Below are positions 55,390 to 63,756 of a DNA stretch of 64,000 nt, piece after piece. The notes under the pieces were generated by a model, which saw only the letters and a program-made list of their open reading frames with translations, did no database searches and was not told where the DNA came from. The first letter of the stretch is position 1. Every line of letters begins with the position of its first letter. The DNA is from Thermoprotei archaeon (GTDB lineage Archaea > Thermoproteota > Thermoprotei > Gearchaeales > WAQG01): contig JAVZOV010000001.1 of NCBI GenBank assembly GCA_038881895.1, forward strand, positions 248,001 to 312,000, given 5' to 3'. The position numbers and the translations under genes are program-made.

Positions 55390-55593
55390 CAAAGACAGCT
55401 AAACGCTGCCATAAACTTATACCTTCAGATGGAGGGGCTTTCTCCAAGCAAATGGCTCTTTAATGAGCTGATGAAGGCTTGGAGCGTGTTCACCCTGACA
55501 GGGGGAGAGGCCGATGAGGGCTCCTATGAACTCGTGAGGAGTCCTAGGCTGGTGAAACCCAAGAGTTACGCAAGTCTATCTAAGACTACGTAG
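55390..55593 (+). pseudogene. tnpB: TnpB C-terminal fragment (RuvC-III region)
   Basis: The plus frame reads NAAINLYLQMEGLSPSKWLF, with GGEADEGSYELVRSPRLVKP and then a stop at 55591. DNA just before it, read in a neighbouring frame, gives Asp-Lys-Asp, so the DxD-x-NAAIN catalytic motif of RuvC-III is present but split by a frameshift near 55397-55400. This is the true end of the tnpB gene begun at 54680. The element's right end should follow shortly after 55593. Confidence 0.65.
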
Positions 55594-55689
55594 CTCAGAA
55601 CCCATGGAAAGTGTTAAAACTGAAAAATTTATCAGGAGAAGAAAGAGGTGAATGTTAACTTAATATGTTAGTGAGCAAATATTTGATTT

Positions 55690-56661
55690 GTGACTGAAGT
55701 CAGATTTGATAAACTGCTTAATAGGGTAGTAATAGTTTCACCAAAAAGAGCTTTGAGACCTCATGATACGTCAAAAGAACGTGAGCAATATTCGACAGTA
55801 TTATGTCCGTTCTGTCCAGGTAATGAAAAAATGACACCGCAAGCAATTTTCTATTATCATAAAGTTAATAATGAAATTGTGCTTGACTCTGATAAAAATG
55901 GTGAACGTTCATCAAATTGGCTTACTAGGGTCTTTCCAAATCTATATCCCATATTTTCTATTGAAGATAGTCCTATAAATTATCATTATGTTATCGTCGA
56001 TACACCTAATCATGATGACACATTAGCCTCCATGAGTGAAGAGCAAATAAGTTTATTACTATTAAGCATAATTGAGCTGATAGAAAGACTTTATAAAGAG
56101 CAATTAATAAAGTATGTTCACATATTTAAAAATTATGGAAAAGATGCTGGTGCTTCATTACTGCATTCTCATAGTCAAGTCATTGCACTTACATTCGTCC
56201 CACCATTGATATCAGACGAGCTAAAACGATTCCATGAGGAATGTTTTTTATGCAAGACAATAGAACGTGAACGAAAGGAGGGAAGGGTAATTTATGAAAA
56301 TAATTCATTCACAGTGTTTGCTCCTTGGTCCACTATACAACCATACGAATTCTGGATAGCACCATTAAAACATGAACCAATTATTACCAAAAACAGTGTT
56401 AATACATTATCCCACATAATTTCATTGATGTTTAAAGCGTTAAATGAAGTTATTGGTGATGTAAGCTATAATATGTGGTTTCACATTTCACCAAAGATAA
56501 ACTCTGACTTTATTAGAGACTTTCATTGGCATATTGAAGTCCAACCAAAAATTTCAACATGGGCCTCATTAGAATTAGGTGCAAACGTATATGTAAATAC
56601 GTTATCACCAGAAGATGCTACAAAAAATTTAAAAAACATTATAAACAAATCAACTTTATAG
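55690..56661 (+). CDS. galT: Galactose-1-phosphate uridylyltransferase
   Basis: 323 residues from GTG at 55690. GalT motifs: zinc cysteines CPFCPGNE, active-site LLHSHSQVIA (H-x-H-x-Q), second zinc pair CFLCKTIE and the C-terminal HWHIEVQPK. The reaction exchanges UMP between UDP-glucose and galactose 1-phosphate (Leloir pathway); archaeal members may use other sugars. The region directly upstream is IS607 debris, so the native promoter may have been lost or replaced. Confidence 0.92.
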   Translation: MTEVRFDKLLNRVVIVSPKRALRPHDTSKEREQYSTVLCPFCPGNEKMTPQAIFYYHKVNNEIVLDSDKNGERSSNWLTRVFPNLYPIFSIEDSPINYHYVIVDTPNHDDTLASMSEEQISLLLLSIIELIERLYKEQLIKYVHIFKNYGKDAGASLLHSHSQVIALTFVPPLISDELKRFHEECFLCKTIERERKEGRVIYENNSFTVFAPWSTIQPYEFWIAPLKHEPIITKNSVNTLSHIISLMFKALNEVIGDVSYNMWFHISPKINSDFIRDFHWHIEVQPKISTWASLELGANVYVNTLSPEDATKNLKNIINKSTL

Positions 56662-56686
56662 GTTAGAGGTTTCATACGCATTTTAG

Positions 56687-57550
56687 GTGGTTCACATTAA
56701 GATCTACAATCCTGAAGTGGGATACGTTGATGTTCCTGAAAAACCTGAAAGAATAATAAGCTTCTCTGAATCAATTACTGAAACTATTTTCATGCTAGGA
56801 GCAGGTGATAGAATCGTAGGTGTAGATTCATGGTCACAAAGACCGAGAGAAGCCATGAGAAAACGTAAAGTTGGTGATTATGTGCATCTCAAGTTAGATG
56901 TTGTTGAAGAATTAAAACCTGACCTCATATTAACAGCAACAGGTGTACAAAGAACCATTATAGAACAATTAAAAAGCAAGGGCTATCCAGTATATCCCAT
57001 ACCAATACCTATAAGCGTCTATGAAATCATTAACAATGTACTCATCATCGGAGGATTAATAGGAGAACAGGAACAGGCACTTAAACTAGCTGATGACCTC
57101 ATGAACAATATCGAAAAATTTAAAAAGAGAGCTCTAAAAAATTCTTTGAAAGCTTATATAGAAATTGATCTAGGAGGACCAACAATCCCAGCCTATTTCT
57201 CGCACATCACGAGCGCATTAAGATTACTCAACATAATCAACGTATATGGTCATGAGAAACAATCATACTTATACGGTATGCAAATACCAGGATTCCCAGT
57301 GTTCGATCTATCAGATGTAATAAGAAAAGACCCAGATTTAATTATATATGAATCAAAAAATAAATTCCCAACTAAAGATGAACTCGCAGAAATTATAAAA
57401 AAGAGAAATTGGGAAAGCATAAAAGCAGTAAGAGAGAACAAAATGATAACAATACCAAACGATACATTAGCCCATTATGGACCCAGCTTCTTCAACGAAC
57501 TAGAAAAAGTTATTCAAGAGCTTAAACTCCAAGCAAACATAACGATTTAA
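56687..57550 (+). CDS. BtuF/FhuD-like metal-complex binding protein lacking a signal peptide
   Basis: 287 residues from GTG. The helical-backbone metal receptor fold is evident: PERIISFSESITETIFMLGAGDRIVGVDSW, PDLILTATGVQRTIIEQL and the C-terminal RNWESIKAVRENKMITIPND. There is no signal peptide or lipobox, so unlike transporter-type binding proteins it is cytoplasmic. No ABC transporter is adjacent. It may bind a corrinoid or iron complex in the cytosol. Follows galT by 25 bases and overlaps the thioredoxin-like gene's end by 4 bases. Confidence 0.8.
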   Translation: MVHIKIYNPEVGYVDVPEKPERIISFSESITETIFMLGAGDRIVGVDSWSQRPREAMRKRKVGDYVHLKLDVVEELKPDLILTATGVQRTIIEQLKSKGYPVYPIPIPISVYEIINNVLIIGGLIGEQEQALKLADDLMNNIEKFKKRALKNSLKAYIEIDLGGPTIPAYFSHITSALRLLNIINVYGHEKQSYLYGMQIPGFPVFDLSDVIRKDPDLIIYESKNKFPTKDELAEIIKKRNWESIKAVRENKMITIPNDTLAHYGPSFFNELEKVIQELKLQANITI

Positions 57551-57999
57551 TCCTTAAACCTTAAAGATACTATTTTCTCAAGATCCATCTCAATGCTGCC
57601 AGTCGAAGGATTCTCTATAATTCTCCCTAACTCTGTCCAATTCTCATCATAAATTATCATCGTAGGTATTTTCACTAAACCAAACTTAGTACTTAACTCA
57701 TCACCCTTATTAACTTCATGTATAGAAAGACGAATTAAACCTAGATGATCAGCTATTCTCACCAACGCAGGTACATTCCTCCTACTGTCCGGGCACCATT
57801 CCGCAGCCAGCACAAGGATATTAACCATCCTACCATTAAGGAGCTTTTCTATATGTCTTACAACCTTTTTATTGATCTTATATTCATCATAAGCAGCTTT
57901 AAAAAGTAACTTATAAATCTCAGACATGTCCTCTACATATTTCTTAAAATTCTTACCTCTCATGAATACATCCTTAATAATTTCTGTAGTAAGAGACAT
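57547..57999 (-). CDS. Thioredoxin-fold protein with CxxS motif
   Basis: 150 residues. The active-site region is LAAEWCPDSRRNVPAL: Cys69 is kept but the second cysteine of CxxC is Ser72. The following KIPTMIIYDENWTELGRI gives the cis-Pro region (Pro after Ile-Pro). Proteins of this group are called thioredoxin-family but cannot perform normal two-cysteine disulfide exchange; a monothiol or isomerase-like activity is possible. It is convergent to the BtuF-like gene, overlapping by 4 bases. Confidence 0.75.
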   Translation of the reverse strand: MSLTTEIIKDVFMRGKNFKKYVEDMSEIYKLLFKAAYDEYKINKKVVRHIEKLLNGRMVNILVLAAEWCPDSRRNVPALVRIADHLGLIRLSIHEVNKGDELSTKFGLVKIPTMIIYDENWTELGRIIENPSTGSIEMDLEKIVSLRFKD

Positions 58000-58204
58000 A
58001 CCAATCTTTATAATAATTTTTGATCTAATATTTTTTATTAAACATGTATATTCTTGATTAGATTTGTTTCATGATCTTTTTAATGCAAATTCTCCTTTTT
58101 AGTTTCTATAATAATTTAGAAAATTTAATTCATTTTTCACTGACCATTAAATTCTTACTGAATAATTTCTTAGAGTTAGTTAAAAATATTATGCGGATTG
58201 TTTT

Positions 58205-58993
58205 ATGAAAGCGTTGAGGAGTATGAGACCTTTCATAGGTATTACAAGTTATACTGTAAATGGGGCTTCAATAGACAGACCAAAGAGACCAAACGCATAC
58301 GAATATACTTTTCAAATCTTATCGATGGACTATGTGCTAGCTGTTATTAGAGCAGGAGGCGTTCCAGTAGTTATACCTCCAACAACTGATGAAGCATTGC
58401 TGGAATCTTATGTTGAAAAACTTGACGGTTTCATATTTACTGGTGGTGATGACATTTCGCCTTACTTTTACGGTGAGAGTCCTGTTAGAGGATTAGGTAC
58501 TGTGGATGTTGAAAGAGATATTTATGAGTTAAATCTTATCAAAATGATACTGAAAAGAAATAAGCCATTACTAGCAATCTGCAGAGGTATTCAAGTACTG
58601 AACGTTGCTTTAGGAGGTACGCTTTACCAAGACTTGCCCACTGAACATCCGAGCAAAATTAACCATAGCTATACGATTTCATCAAAAAGTTATCCTTCAC
58701 ATTATGTAAGAATTGATGAAAAATCAAAGCTTGCAAAAATTACAGGTATGCTTAGACTTGCTGTTAATAGTTTTCACCACCAAGCTATTAAAATGCTCGG
58801 TAAAGGATTGCGAGCCACGGCATGGTCTGATGACGACATAATAGAAGCTGTAGAACTTGAAGGAGAAAATTTAATATTAGGCGTACAATGGCATCCTGAA
58901 ACAATGGCAGAAAAAGATATATATTCACAAAAAATATTCAACGCACTGATCAATGAGATCATAATAAAAAGAACAACAAATACTGTCTCTTAA
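58205..58993 (+). CDS. Class I glutamine amidotransferase-like gamma-glutamyl hydrolase (peptidase C26)
   Basis: 262 residues. Nucleophile Cys126 in LLAICRGIQVLNV, His in VQWHPETMAEKD, and the oxyanion GGDDISP are intact; the PuuD-like start RPFIGITSY fits. It hydrolyses gamma-glutamyl bonds, for example gamma-glutamyl-GABA, or acts on another gamma-glutamyl compound. Isolated plus-strand gene with a 205-base A/T-rich upstream region lacking other features. Confidence 0.88.
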   Translation: MKALRSMRPFIGITSYTVNGASIDRPKRPNAYEYTFQILSMDYVLAVIRAGGVPVVIPPTTDEALLESYVEKLDGFIFTGGDDISPYFYGESPVRGLGTVDVERDIYELNLIKMILKRNKPLLAICRGIQVLNVALGGTLYQDLPTEHPSKINHSYTISSKSYPSHYVRIDEKSKLAKITGMLRLAVNSFHHQAIKMLGKGLRATAWSDDDIIEAVELEGENLILGVQWHPETMAEKDIYSQKIFNALINEIIIKRTTNTVS

Positions 58994-58994
58994 G

Positions 58995-59055
58995 ACATTA
59001 GCACTCCTCACGACTATTGAGAGCATCTCATAAACGTAGTACTCCCTCTCATATA
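58995..59055 (-). mobile_element. Decayed IS200/IS605-like right end (copy G)
   Basis: Minus-strand bases include CTCTCAATAGTCGTGAGGAGTGCTAA, corresponding to CTCTCGACTTCAGTCGAGGAGAGTGTCAA of copy B, with GAGGGAGTACTACG in place of GAAGGGATTAGTCCTAAAG just before. It sits exactly where the C-terminal half of the SFM1-like pseudogene should be, so it may have truncated that gene. Confidence 0.35.
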
Positions 59056-59126
59056 CAGTTGATTCACATTTTCCATGACACTAGTAGTCCACAAGCTTTG
59101 GGAACAACCTTTTGTTTATCATTCTT

Positions 59127-59416
59127 CTACATTCTCACGTACTTCATCAAGAATGCCTCATGCGGAGTTAGTGTCTGCTGTGCTATAGGGTCTAAAACTA
59201 TGATCTTGGAATGTAAATCATATATTTCAGTAATACTCTTCTCATTAACACATCCAAGCTCACTCAATGCTTTTCGTTCTCTCTCATTTTTTACGTTAGT
59301 GAAAAGCAAATCATTTTTCCTGCTATTTCAGAAGCATGCTCGTATTCTATCCACAACCATCTACTCAAAACAGGTTCACAATGTTCAATAATGATCTTAA
59401 AGGATTTGCACGTCAT
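59127..59416 (-). pseudogene. SFM1-like (PF04252/DUF431, SPOUT fold) methyltransferase, broken
   Basis: From ATG at 59416 the frame gives FKIIIEHCEPVLSRWLWIEYEHASEIAGK, which fits the N-terminus of Sfm1/COG2428 proteins (IIEHxE...W...EY). After the GK there is a frameshift at a run of five T (59314-59318); one extra base would restore NDLLFTNVKNERERKALSELG, ...EKSITEI and IIVLDPIAQQTLTPHEA. A stop at 59127 then cuts the protein before its SAM-binding GGILGDHP region. Yeast Sfm1 methylates ribosomal protein S3; archaeal targets are unknown. Confidence 0.7.
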
Positions 59417-59486
59417 AATTATGTGATACTGTTAAAGATTATAAAGTTTCTGAGAATTCTAAGAACAAACAATTAAACGTAAAGTT

Positions 59487-59498
59487 AATATTTAAATA
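59487..59498 (+). promoter_or_regulatory. TATA box of the tRNA-Glu gene
   Basis: AATATTTAAATA at 59487-59498 is centred about 31 bases before the mature 5' end of the tRNA, the spacing expected for an archaeal promoter starting a few bases upstream of the tRNA. Confidence 0.6.
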
Positions 59499-59523
59499 GT
59501 CCTTTTTATCCATGAGTAAATGT

Positions 59524-59636
59524 GCCCCGGTCGTATAGAGGGCATGGGAACCCGTAAAATCCGGACAAGTATTCCGGCCTTTCGAGCACACTGCGTGGAG
59601 AGCCGGAGATCCCGGGTTCAAATCCCGGCCGGGGCA
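59524..59636 (+). tRNA. tRNA-Glu (UUC) with two introns
   Basis: The acceptor stem GCCCCGG/CCGGGGC (59524-59530 with 59629-59635) and T-stem CCGGG/CCCGG (612-616 with 624-628) with loop TTCAAAT are perfect. Anticodon stem CCGGC (59574-59578) pairs GCCGG (59602-59606). The anticodon is TTC at 59581-59583. A canonical intron of 16 nt, about 59585-59600, follows position 37. A second intron of about 21 nt, about 59539-59559, interrupts the D-loop between A14-G15 and the T-C-C-G-G segment. Removing both leaves 76 nt plus normal D-arm. It ends one base before the stop of convergent tdk. Confidence 0.88.
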
Positions 59637-60209
59637 CTATTCTGGCTTACCTGGAACAATGTGATGGAGTCTACATCTTGCTTCATATAGTTCTTTACCA
59701 CCAACCATAATTCGTGGGCTATCATACGGTGCAGGATTTCCATCGATGAGACGTTGGGTCCTCGTTGCCTCCTTACCACAAATAGTACACACAGCTGTTA
59801 AATAGTATATTGAGTCTGCTCTGACAAGAAAGTCAGCCATGATTTCAAAAGGTTCTCCTCTAAAATCAAGGTTTAAACCTGATATTATCACTCTTTTACC
59901 CTCATTCACAAAATCTTCACATAATTTTACAATTGTTCGAGGAAAAAATTGTACTTCATCAATACCTATGACATCTAAATTATTAGAAATCTGACGCATA
60001 ATTAACATACCTTCTTCATTAGTAGGAATGACGTATGCTTGATATCTTAAACCGTTATGTGTAACAACCTCACTTTCACTGTATCTTCTATCTAAAGCAG
60101 GTTTAAAGATTGCAACTCGTTTTTTGGCATATACTGCTCTTTCAATAAGACGTATTAATTCGGAGGTCTTGCCAGCAAACATAGGTCCAGTGATCACTTC
60201 AAGACTCAT
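59637..60209 (-). CDS. tdk: Thymidine kinase (type II)
   Basis: 190 residues from ATG at 60209 (MSLEVITGPMFAGKT); a start 24 bases upstream is less likely. P-loop GPMFAGKTSE, the DE of DVIGIDEVQFF, lasso region and C-terminal zinc cysteines CTICGKEA and CRLHH. It phosphorylates thymidine with ATP in the salvage pathway. Presence suggests use of external thymidine. Its stop codon touches the end of the tRNA gene with no gap. Confidence 0.95.
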   Translation of the reverse strand: MSLEVITGPMFAGKTSELIRLIERAVYAKKRVAIFKPALDRRYSESEVVTHNGLRYQAYVIPTNEEGMLIMRQISNNLDVIGIDEVQFFPRTIVKLCEDFVNEGKRVIISGLNLDFRGEPFEIMADFLVRADSIYYLTAVCTICGKEATRTQRLIDGNPAPYDSPRIMVGGKELYEARCRLHHIVPGKPE

Positions 60210-60288
60210 ATCACTTAAAATTACACAATACAAAATAAAACTTTATCTTTCCAACTGAAACTTTAAATTTATGTAAATATTTCTCAGC

Positions 60289-62976
60289 TTGGTGTTTATA
60301 GTGCCAAAACGCGTATACACATTCGAAGAAGCTGATTACGAAAATGTGAAACTCTTTGGCGGTAAGGGAGCAGGCTTAGCTATGATGGCTCATTTAGGTT
60401 TACCAGTTCCACCAGGTATTATAATTACAACTGACGTATGTAAAGAGTATTATGCAAACGGAAGACAGTTACCAAACGACTTAATGAGAGAGATAAGAGA
60501 AGGCATTAAGTATATTGAGGCAAAATCAGGACGAAAATTCGGAGACCCAGAAAATCCGCTTTTAGTTTCTGTGCGATCAGGAGCGCCAGTTTCAATGCCA
60601 GGCATGATGGATACAGTACTTAACTTGGGCATTAATGATAAGACTATCAACGGTTTAACCAGACAACTTGGTAGTGAGAGGGCTGCCTACGATGCTTATA
60701 GGCGATTTCTTCAAATGTATGGCAAGATAGTTTTAGGTATTGATGAGAAATTATTTAACGATCATTTCGAAAGCATAAAAAGGAAATATAATGCAAAATA
60801 CGATGCAGATTTAGATGTGGACGCATTAAAAGAAATTGTAGATGGGTTTAAGAGGATTATAATGAGAGAACGAGGTAATAAATGGGCTGATGATCCATGG
60901 AAACAATTAGAACTAGCAATAGCAGCAGTTTTTGATTCTTGGGAAAGTCCTAGAGCAGTATTTTACAGAAAGGTTAACAACATAACACCTGATGTGGCGG
61001 ATGGAAGTGCTGTTAACGTTGTGATGATGGTATTCGGTAATGCAGGATATGATTCAGCAACCGGTGTAGTATTCAGTAGAAATCCAGCAACGGGTGAAAA
61101 TGAGCTTTACGGTGAATATTTGCCATTAGCGCAAGGAGAGGACGTTGTAGCAGGCATAAGAACACCTCGTTCTATTAAAGAGCTCAAAGAAACAATGCCT
61201 GAAGTATACAATCAACTTTATGAAGGTTCAAAGAAACTTGAACAATTCAAAAAAGAAATACAGGACATCGAATTCACCATTGAGCACGGAAAACTTTACT
61301 TCTTACAGACGCGCAACGGAAAAATTGGTCCAATAGCAATGGTTAAAACATCAGTAGACATGTATAAGGAAGGTTTCCTCACAAAAGAGGAAGCTGTATT
61401 AAGAGTTAAACCAGAACACATACAACAACTGCTATATCCAAGAATTGATCCCAAGGAAAAAACAGTGTCAATAGCACAGGGTTTAGCTTCATCACCAGGT
61501 GCAGTATCAGGTATGGCAGTATTTGATGCGGACTCCGCTGTTGCATGGGCTGCAAAAGGTAAAAGTGTAATACTGGTCAGAGAGGAGACAAAACCAGACG
61601 ATGTTCATGGAATGTACGCATCAATAGGTATACTTACATCTAGAGGAGGGATGACAAGTCACGCAGCAGTTGTAGCTAGAGCTATTGGAAAACCATGCAT
61701 TGTTGGATGTGAGGCCTTAGAAGTAGATCATGAAAAAAGGTTATTCAAAGTCAAGAATACTGATATAATTGTAAAGGAGGGTGATTGGTTAACGATCGAT
61801 GGTTTTACAGGAAACGTATACCTTGGTCAAATAAAAACTGTACAGCCTGAACCAATACCCGAATTTTATGAATTACTAGGATGGGCAAACGAACTCAAAC
61901 GTTTAGGTGTGTGGGCAAATGCTGACCAACCAGATGATGCAAAAATTGCTAGAAAATTTGGTGCAGAAGGAATTGGTTTATTAAGGACTGAAAGAATGTT
62001 CAGAAAACCTGAAAGATTAGCAATATTTAGGAAAGTGATACTTAGTGATAATCCTGAAGAAAGAAGAGAGGGAATCAAAGAACTCATACCTTTGATGAAA
62101 AAAGATTTCTTAGAAATCTTTGAAATAATGGAAGGATTACCAGTCATAGTTAGACTCTTTGATCCCCCAATACACGAGTTCCTCCCAAGTGAAGACGAAC
62201 TGGTAAACCAGATCGCAGAACTAAAAGCGAAAGGTGCTGATAAGACAAAAATCGCTGAGTTAGAAAGAGAACTCAGAAAAATTAGATTATTCAAAGAAGC
62301 AAATCCGATGATGGGACACAGAGGGGTAAGATTAGGTGTCACAAATCCAGAGATTTATGAAGCACAAGTGACAGCAATACTAAGTGCAGCAGCTGAATTA
62401 ATTAAAAGTGGTAAAAACATATTAGTCGAGATCATGGTACCACAGGTGGCAATAGCAACTGAACTCGCATACATAAAAGAGAAAGTCGTAGAACCAGTAG
62501 CGAAACAAATAGAAACACAATACGGTATTAAAGTTCCATTCAAATACGGAACCATGATAGAAGTTGTTCGTGCATGCTTAACAGCAGATGAAATAGCAAA
62601 AGTTGCTGATTTCTTTAGCTTTGGAACAAACGATCTTACACAAGGAGTATTCAGTTTTAGCAGGGATGATGTAGAGAACAAATTTATGCCGAAATACCTT
62701 GAGGCAAAAATACTAGAAAGTGACCCATTCGAAAACATAGATGTAAGCGGTGTTGGAAAGTTAGTTGAAATTGCAGTAAAACTTGGTAGAAGTTCAAGAC
62801 CAGACCTGGAAATAGGTGTCTGTGGGGAACATGGTGGTGATCCAAAAAGCATTGAATTCTTCCATAAAGCTGGATTAACGTATGTGAGCGCATCACCATA
62901 CAGAATACCTGTAGCAAGATTAGTGGCAGCACACGCGGCTATAAAAGAGAAAGGCATTAAATTATCAAAATACTAA
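60289..62976 (+). CDS. ppdK: Pyruvate, phosphate dikinase
   Basis: 895 residues. The N-terminal ATP-grasp domain shows LFGGKGAGLAMMA and VSVRSGAPVSMPGMMDTVLNLG; the swivelling phosphohistidine domain TSRGGMTSHAAVVARAIGKPCIVG; the C-terminal PEP/pyruvate barrel GLLRTERMF and ICGEHGGDP-like GVCGEHGGDP. It interconverts pyruvate plus ATP plus Pi with PEP plus AMP plus PPi, serving gluconeogenesis or, in reverse, glycolysis with PPi use. Start TTG 60289, GTG 60292 or GTG 60301 cannot be separated. It stands next to tdk in divergent orientation. Confidence 0.97.
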   Translation: MVFIVPKRVYTFEEADYENVKLFGGKGAGLAMMAHLGLPVPPGIIITTDVCKEYYANGRQLPNDLMREIREGIKYIEAKSGRKFGDPENPLLVSVRSGAPVSMPGMMDTVLNLGINDKTINGLTRQLGSERAAYDAYRRFLQMYGKIVLGIDEKLFNDHFESIKRKYNAKYDADLDVDALKEIVDGFKRIIMRERGNKWADDPWKQLELAIAAVFDSWESPRAVFYRKVNNITPDVADGSAVNVVMMVFGNAGYDSATGVVFSRNPATGENELYGEYLPLAQGEDVVAGIRTPRSIKELKETMPEVYNQLYEGSKKLEQFKKEIQDIEFTIEHGKLYFLQTRNGKIGPIAMVKTSVDMYKEGFLTKEEAVLRVKPEHIQQLLYPRIDPKEKTVSIAQGLASSPGAVSGMAVFDADSAVAWAAKGKSVILVREETKPDDVHGMYASIGILTSRGGMTSHAAVVARAIGKPCIVGCEALEVDHEKRLFKVKNTDIIVKEGDWLTIDGFTGNVYLGQIKTVQPEPIPEFYELLGWANELKRLGVWANADQPDDAKIARKFGAEGIGLLRTERMFRKPERLAIFRKVILSDNPEERREGIKELIPLMKKDFLEIFEIMEGLPVIVRLFDPPIHEFLPSEDELVNQIAELKAKGADKTKIAELERELRKIRLFKEANPMMGHRGVRLGVTNPEIYEAQVTAILSAAAELIKSGKNILVEIMVPQVAIATELAYIKEKVVEPVAKQIETQYGIKVPFKYGTMIEVVRACLTADEIAKVADFFSFGTNDLTQGVFSFSRDDVENKFMPKYLEAKILESDPFENIDVSGVGKLVEIAVKLGRSSRPDLEIGVCGEHGGDPKSIEFFHKAGLTYVSASPYRIPVARLVAAHAAIKEKGIKLSKY

Positions 62977-63061
62977 ACATTGCTAATTTATATCCAAAAT
63001 TTTGCTTTTAAAAAATATAAAGATATATTCTTGTTAAACAATCTAATCATAGGTGAATTTT

Positions 63062-63670
63062 ATGGTAGAAGCTGGGATAGCAAATAGAGCACTTATTCTT
63101 ATCGATGAAGGATTTGAAGAAGTTGAATTCTTTTATCCCTATTATAGGCTTATCGAGGCAGATTTTCAGGTAGATGTAGCATCAACCGAGGCAGGAAAAA
63201 TTAAAGGTAAGCATGGTTTAGAATTTGAGGCAAAATGTCCTGCAAAAAATCTTAAAGGAATAGCGTACGATATAATAGTGATACCAGGTGGTTGGGGACC
63301 GGATCGGTTAAGACGAGACGCTGAAGTACTTAGGATAATTAAGGAGGCGTTCGAAGAATATAGAGTAATAGCAGCAATCTGCCATGGACCCCAAGTACTA
63401 ATCTCTGTAGGAATCTTAAAAAATAAAAAAGTTACCGGAGCTAGGGCAATATGGGATGATTTAAAGAATGCTGGAGCCGAAGTCGTGAATGAAGCAGTAG
63501 TCGTTGATGGGAATATAGTTACATCACGTACACCATCAGATCTTCCTTATTTCATGAAAAAAATATTGGAATTAGTAGGTAAGTATCCTAAAGTCATCGA
63601 AACCATAGAGACAGGCAAAAGAACAGCAATAGTAAGAAAACGAAAAATAACGGAACAGGTTAGCAAGTAA
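63062..63670 (+). CDS. DJ-1/PfpI-family protein
   Basis: 202 residues from ATG at 63062 after an AGGTGA ribosome site (63052-63057). Nucleophile Cys in IAAICHGPQVL and DIIVIPGGWGPD, followed by TSRTPSDLPYFMKKI. A Glu near IDEGFEEVEF supports a DJ-1 class active site. Family members act as proteases, glyoxalases or deglycases; which applies is uncertain. A promoter stretch AAAAAATATAAAG at 63010-63022 precedes. Confidence 0.9.
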   Translation: MVEAGIANRALILIDEGFEEVEFFYPYYRLIEADFQVDVASTEAGKIKGKHGLEFEAKCPAKNLKGIAYDIIVIPGGWGPDRLRRDAEVLRIIKEAFEEYRVIAAICHGPQVLISVGILKNKKVTGARAIWDDLKNAGAEVVNEAVVVDGNIVTSRTPSDLPYFMKKILELVGKYPKVIETIETGKRTAIVRKRKITEQVSK

Positions 63671-63756
63671 TTGTTGGCTCTTATCTGAAAAATCTTTTTA
63701 AATGCCAATGGTCAATGTAAACTTTTATAACTACCAAATTACATATATTATTGTGA

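Noticed and set aside
59127-59309. Minus-strand 60-codon open frame as a small gene
   Set aside because: It aligns with the middle of SFM1-like proteins and its N-terminal part lies in another frame upstream, so it is part of a pseudogene.
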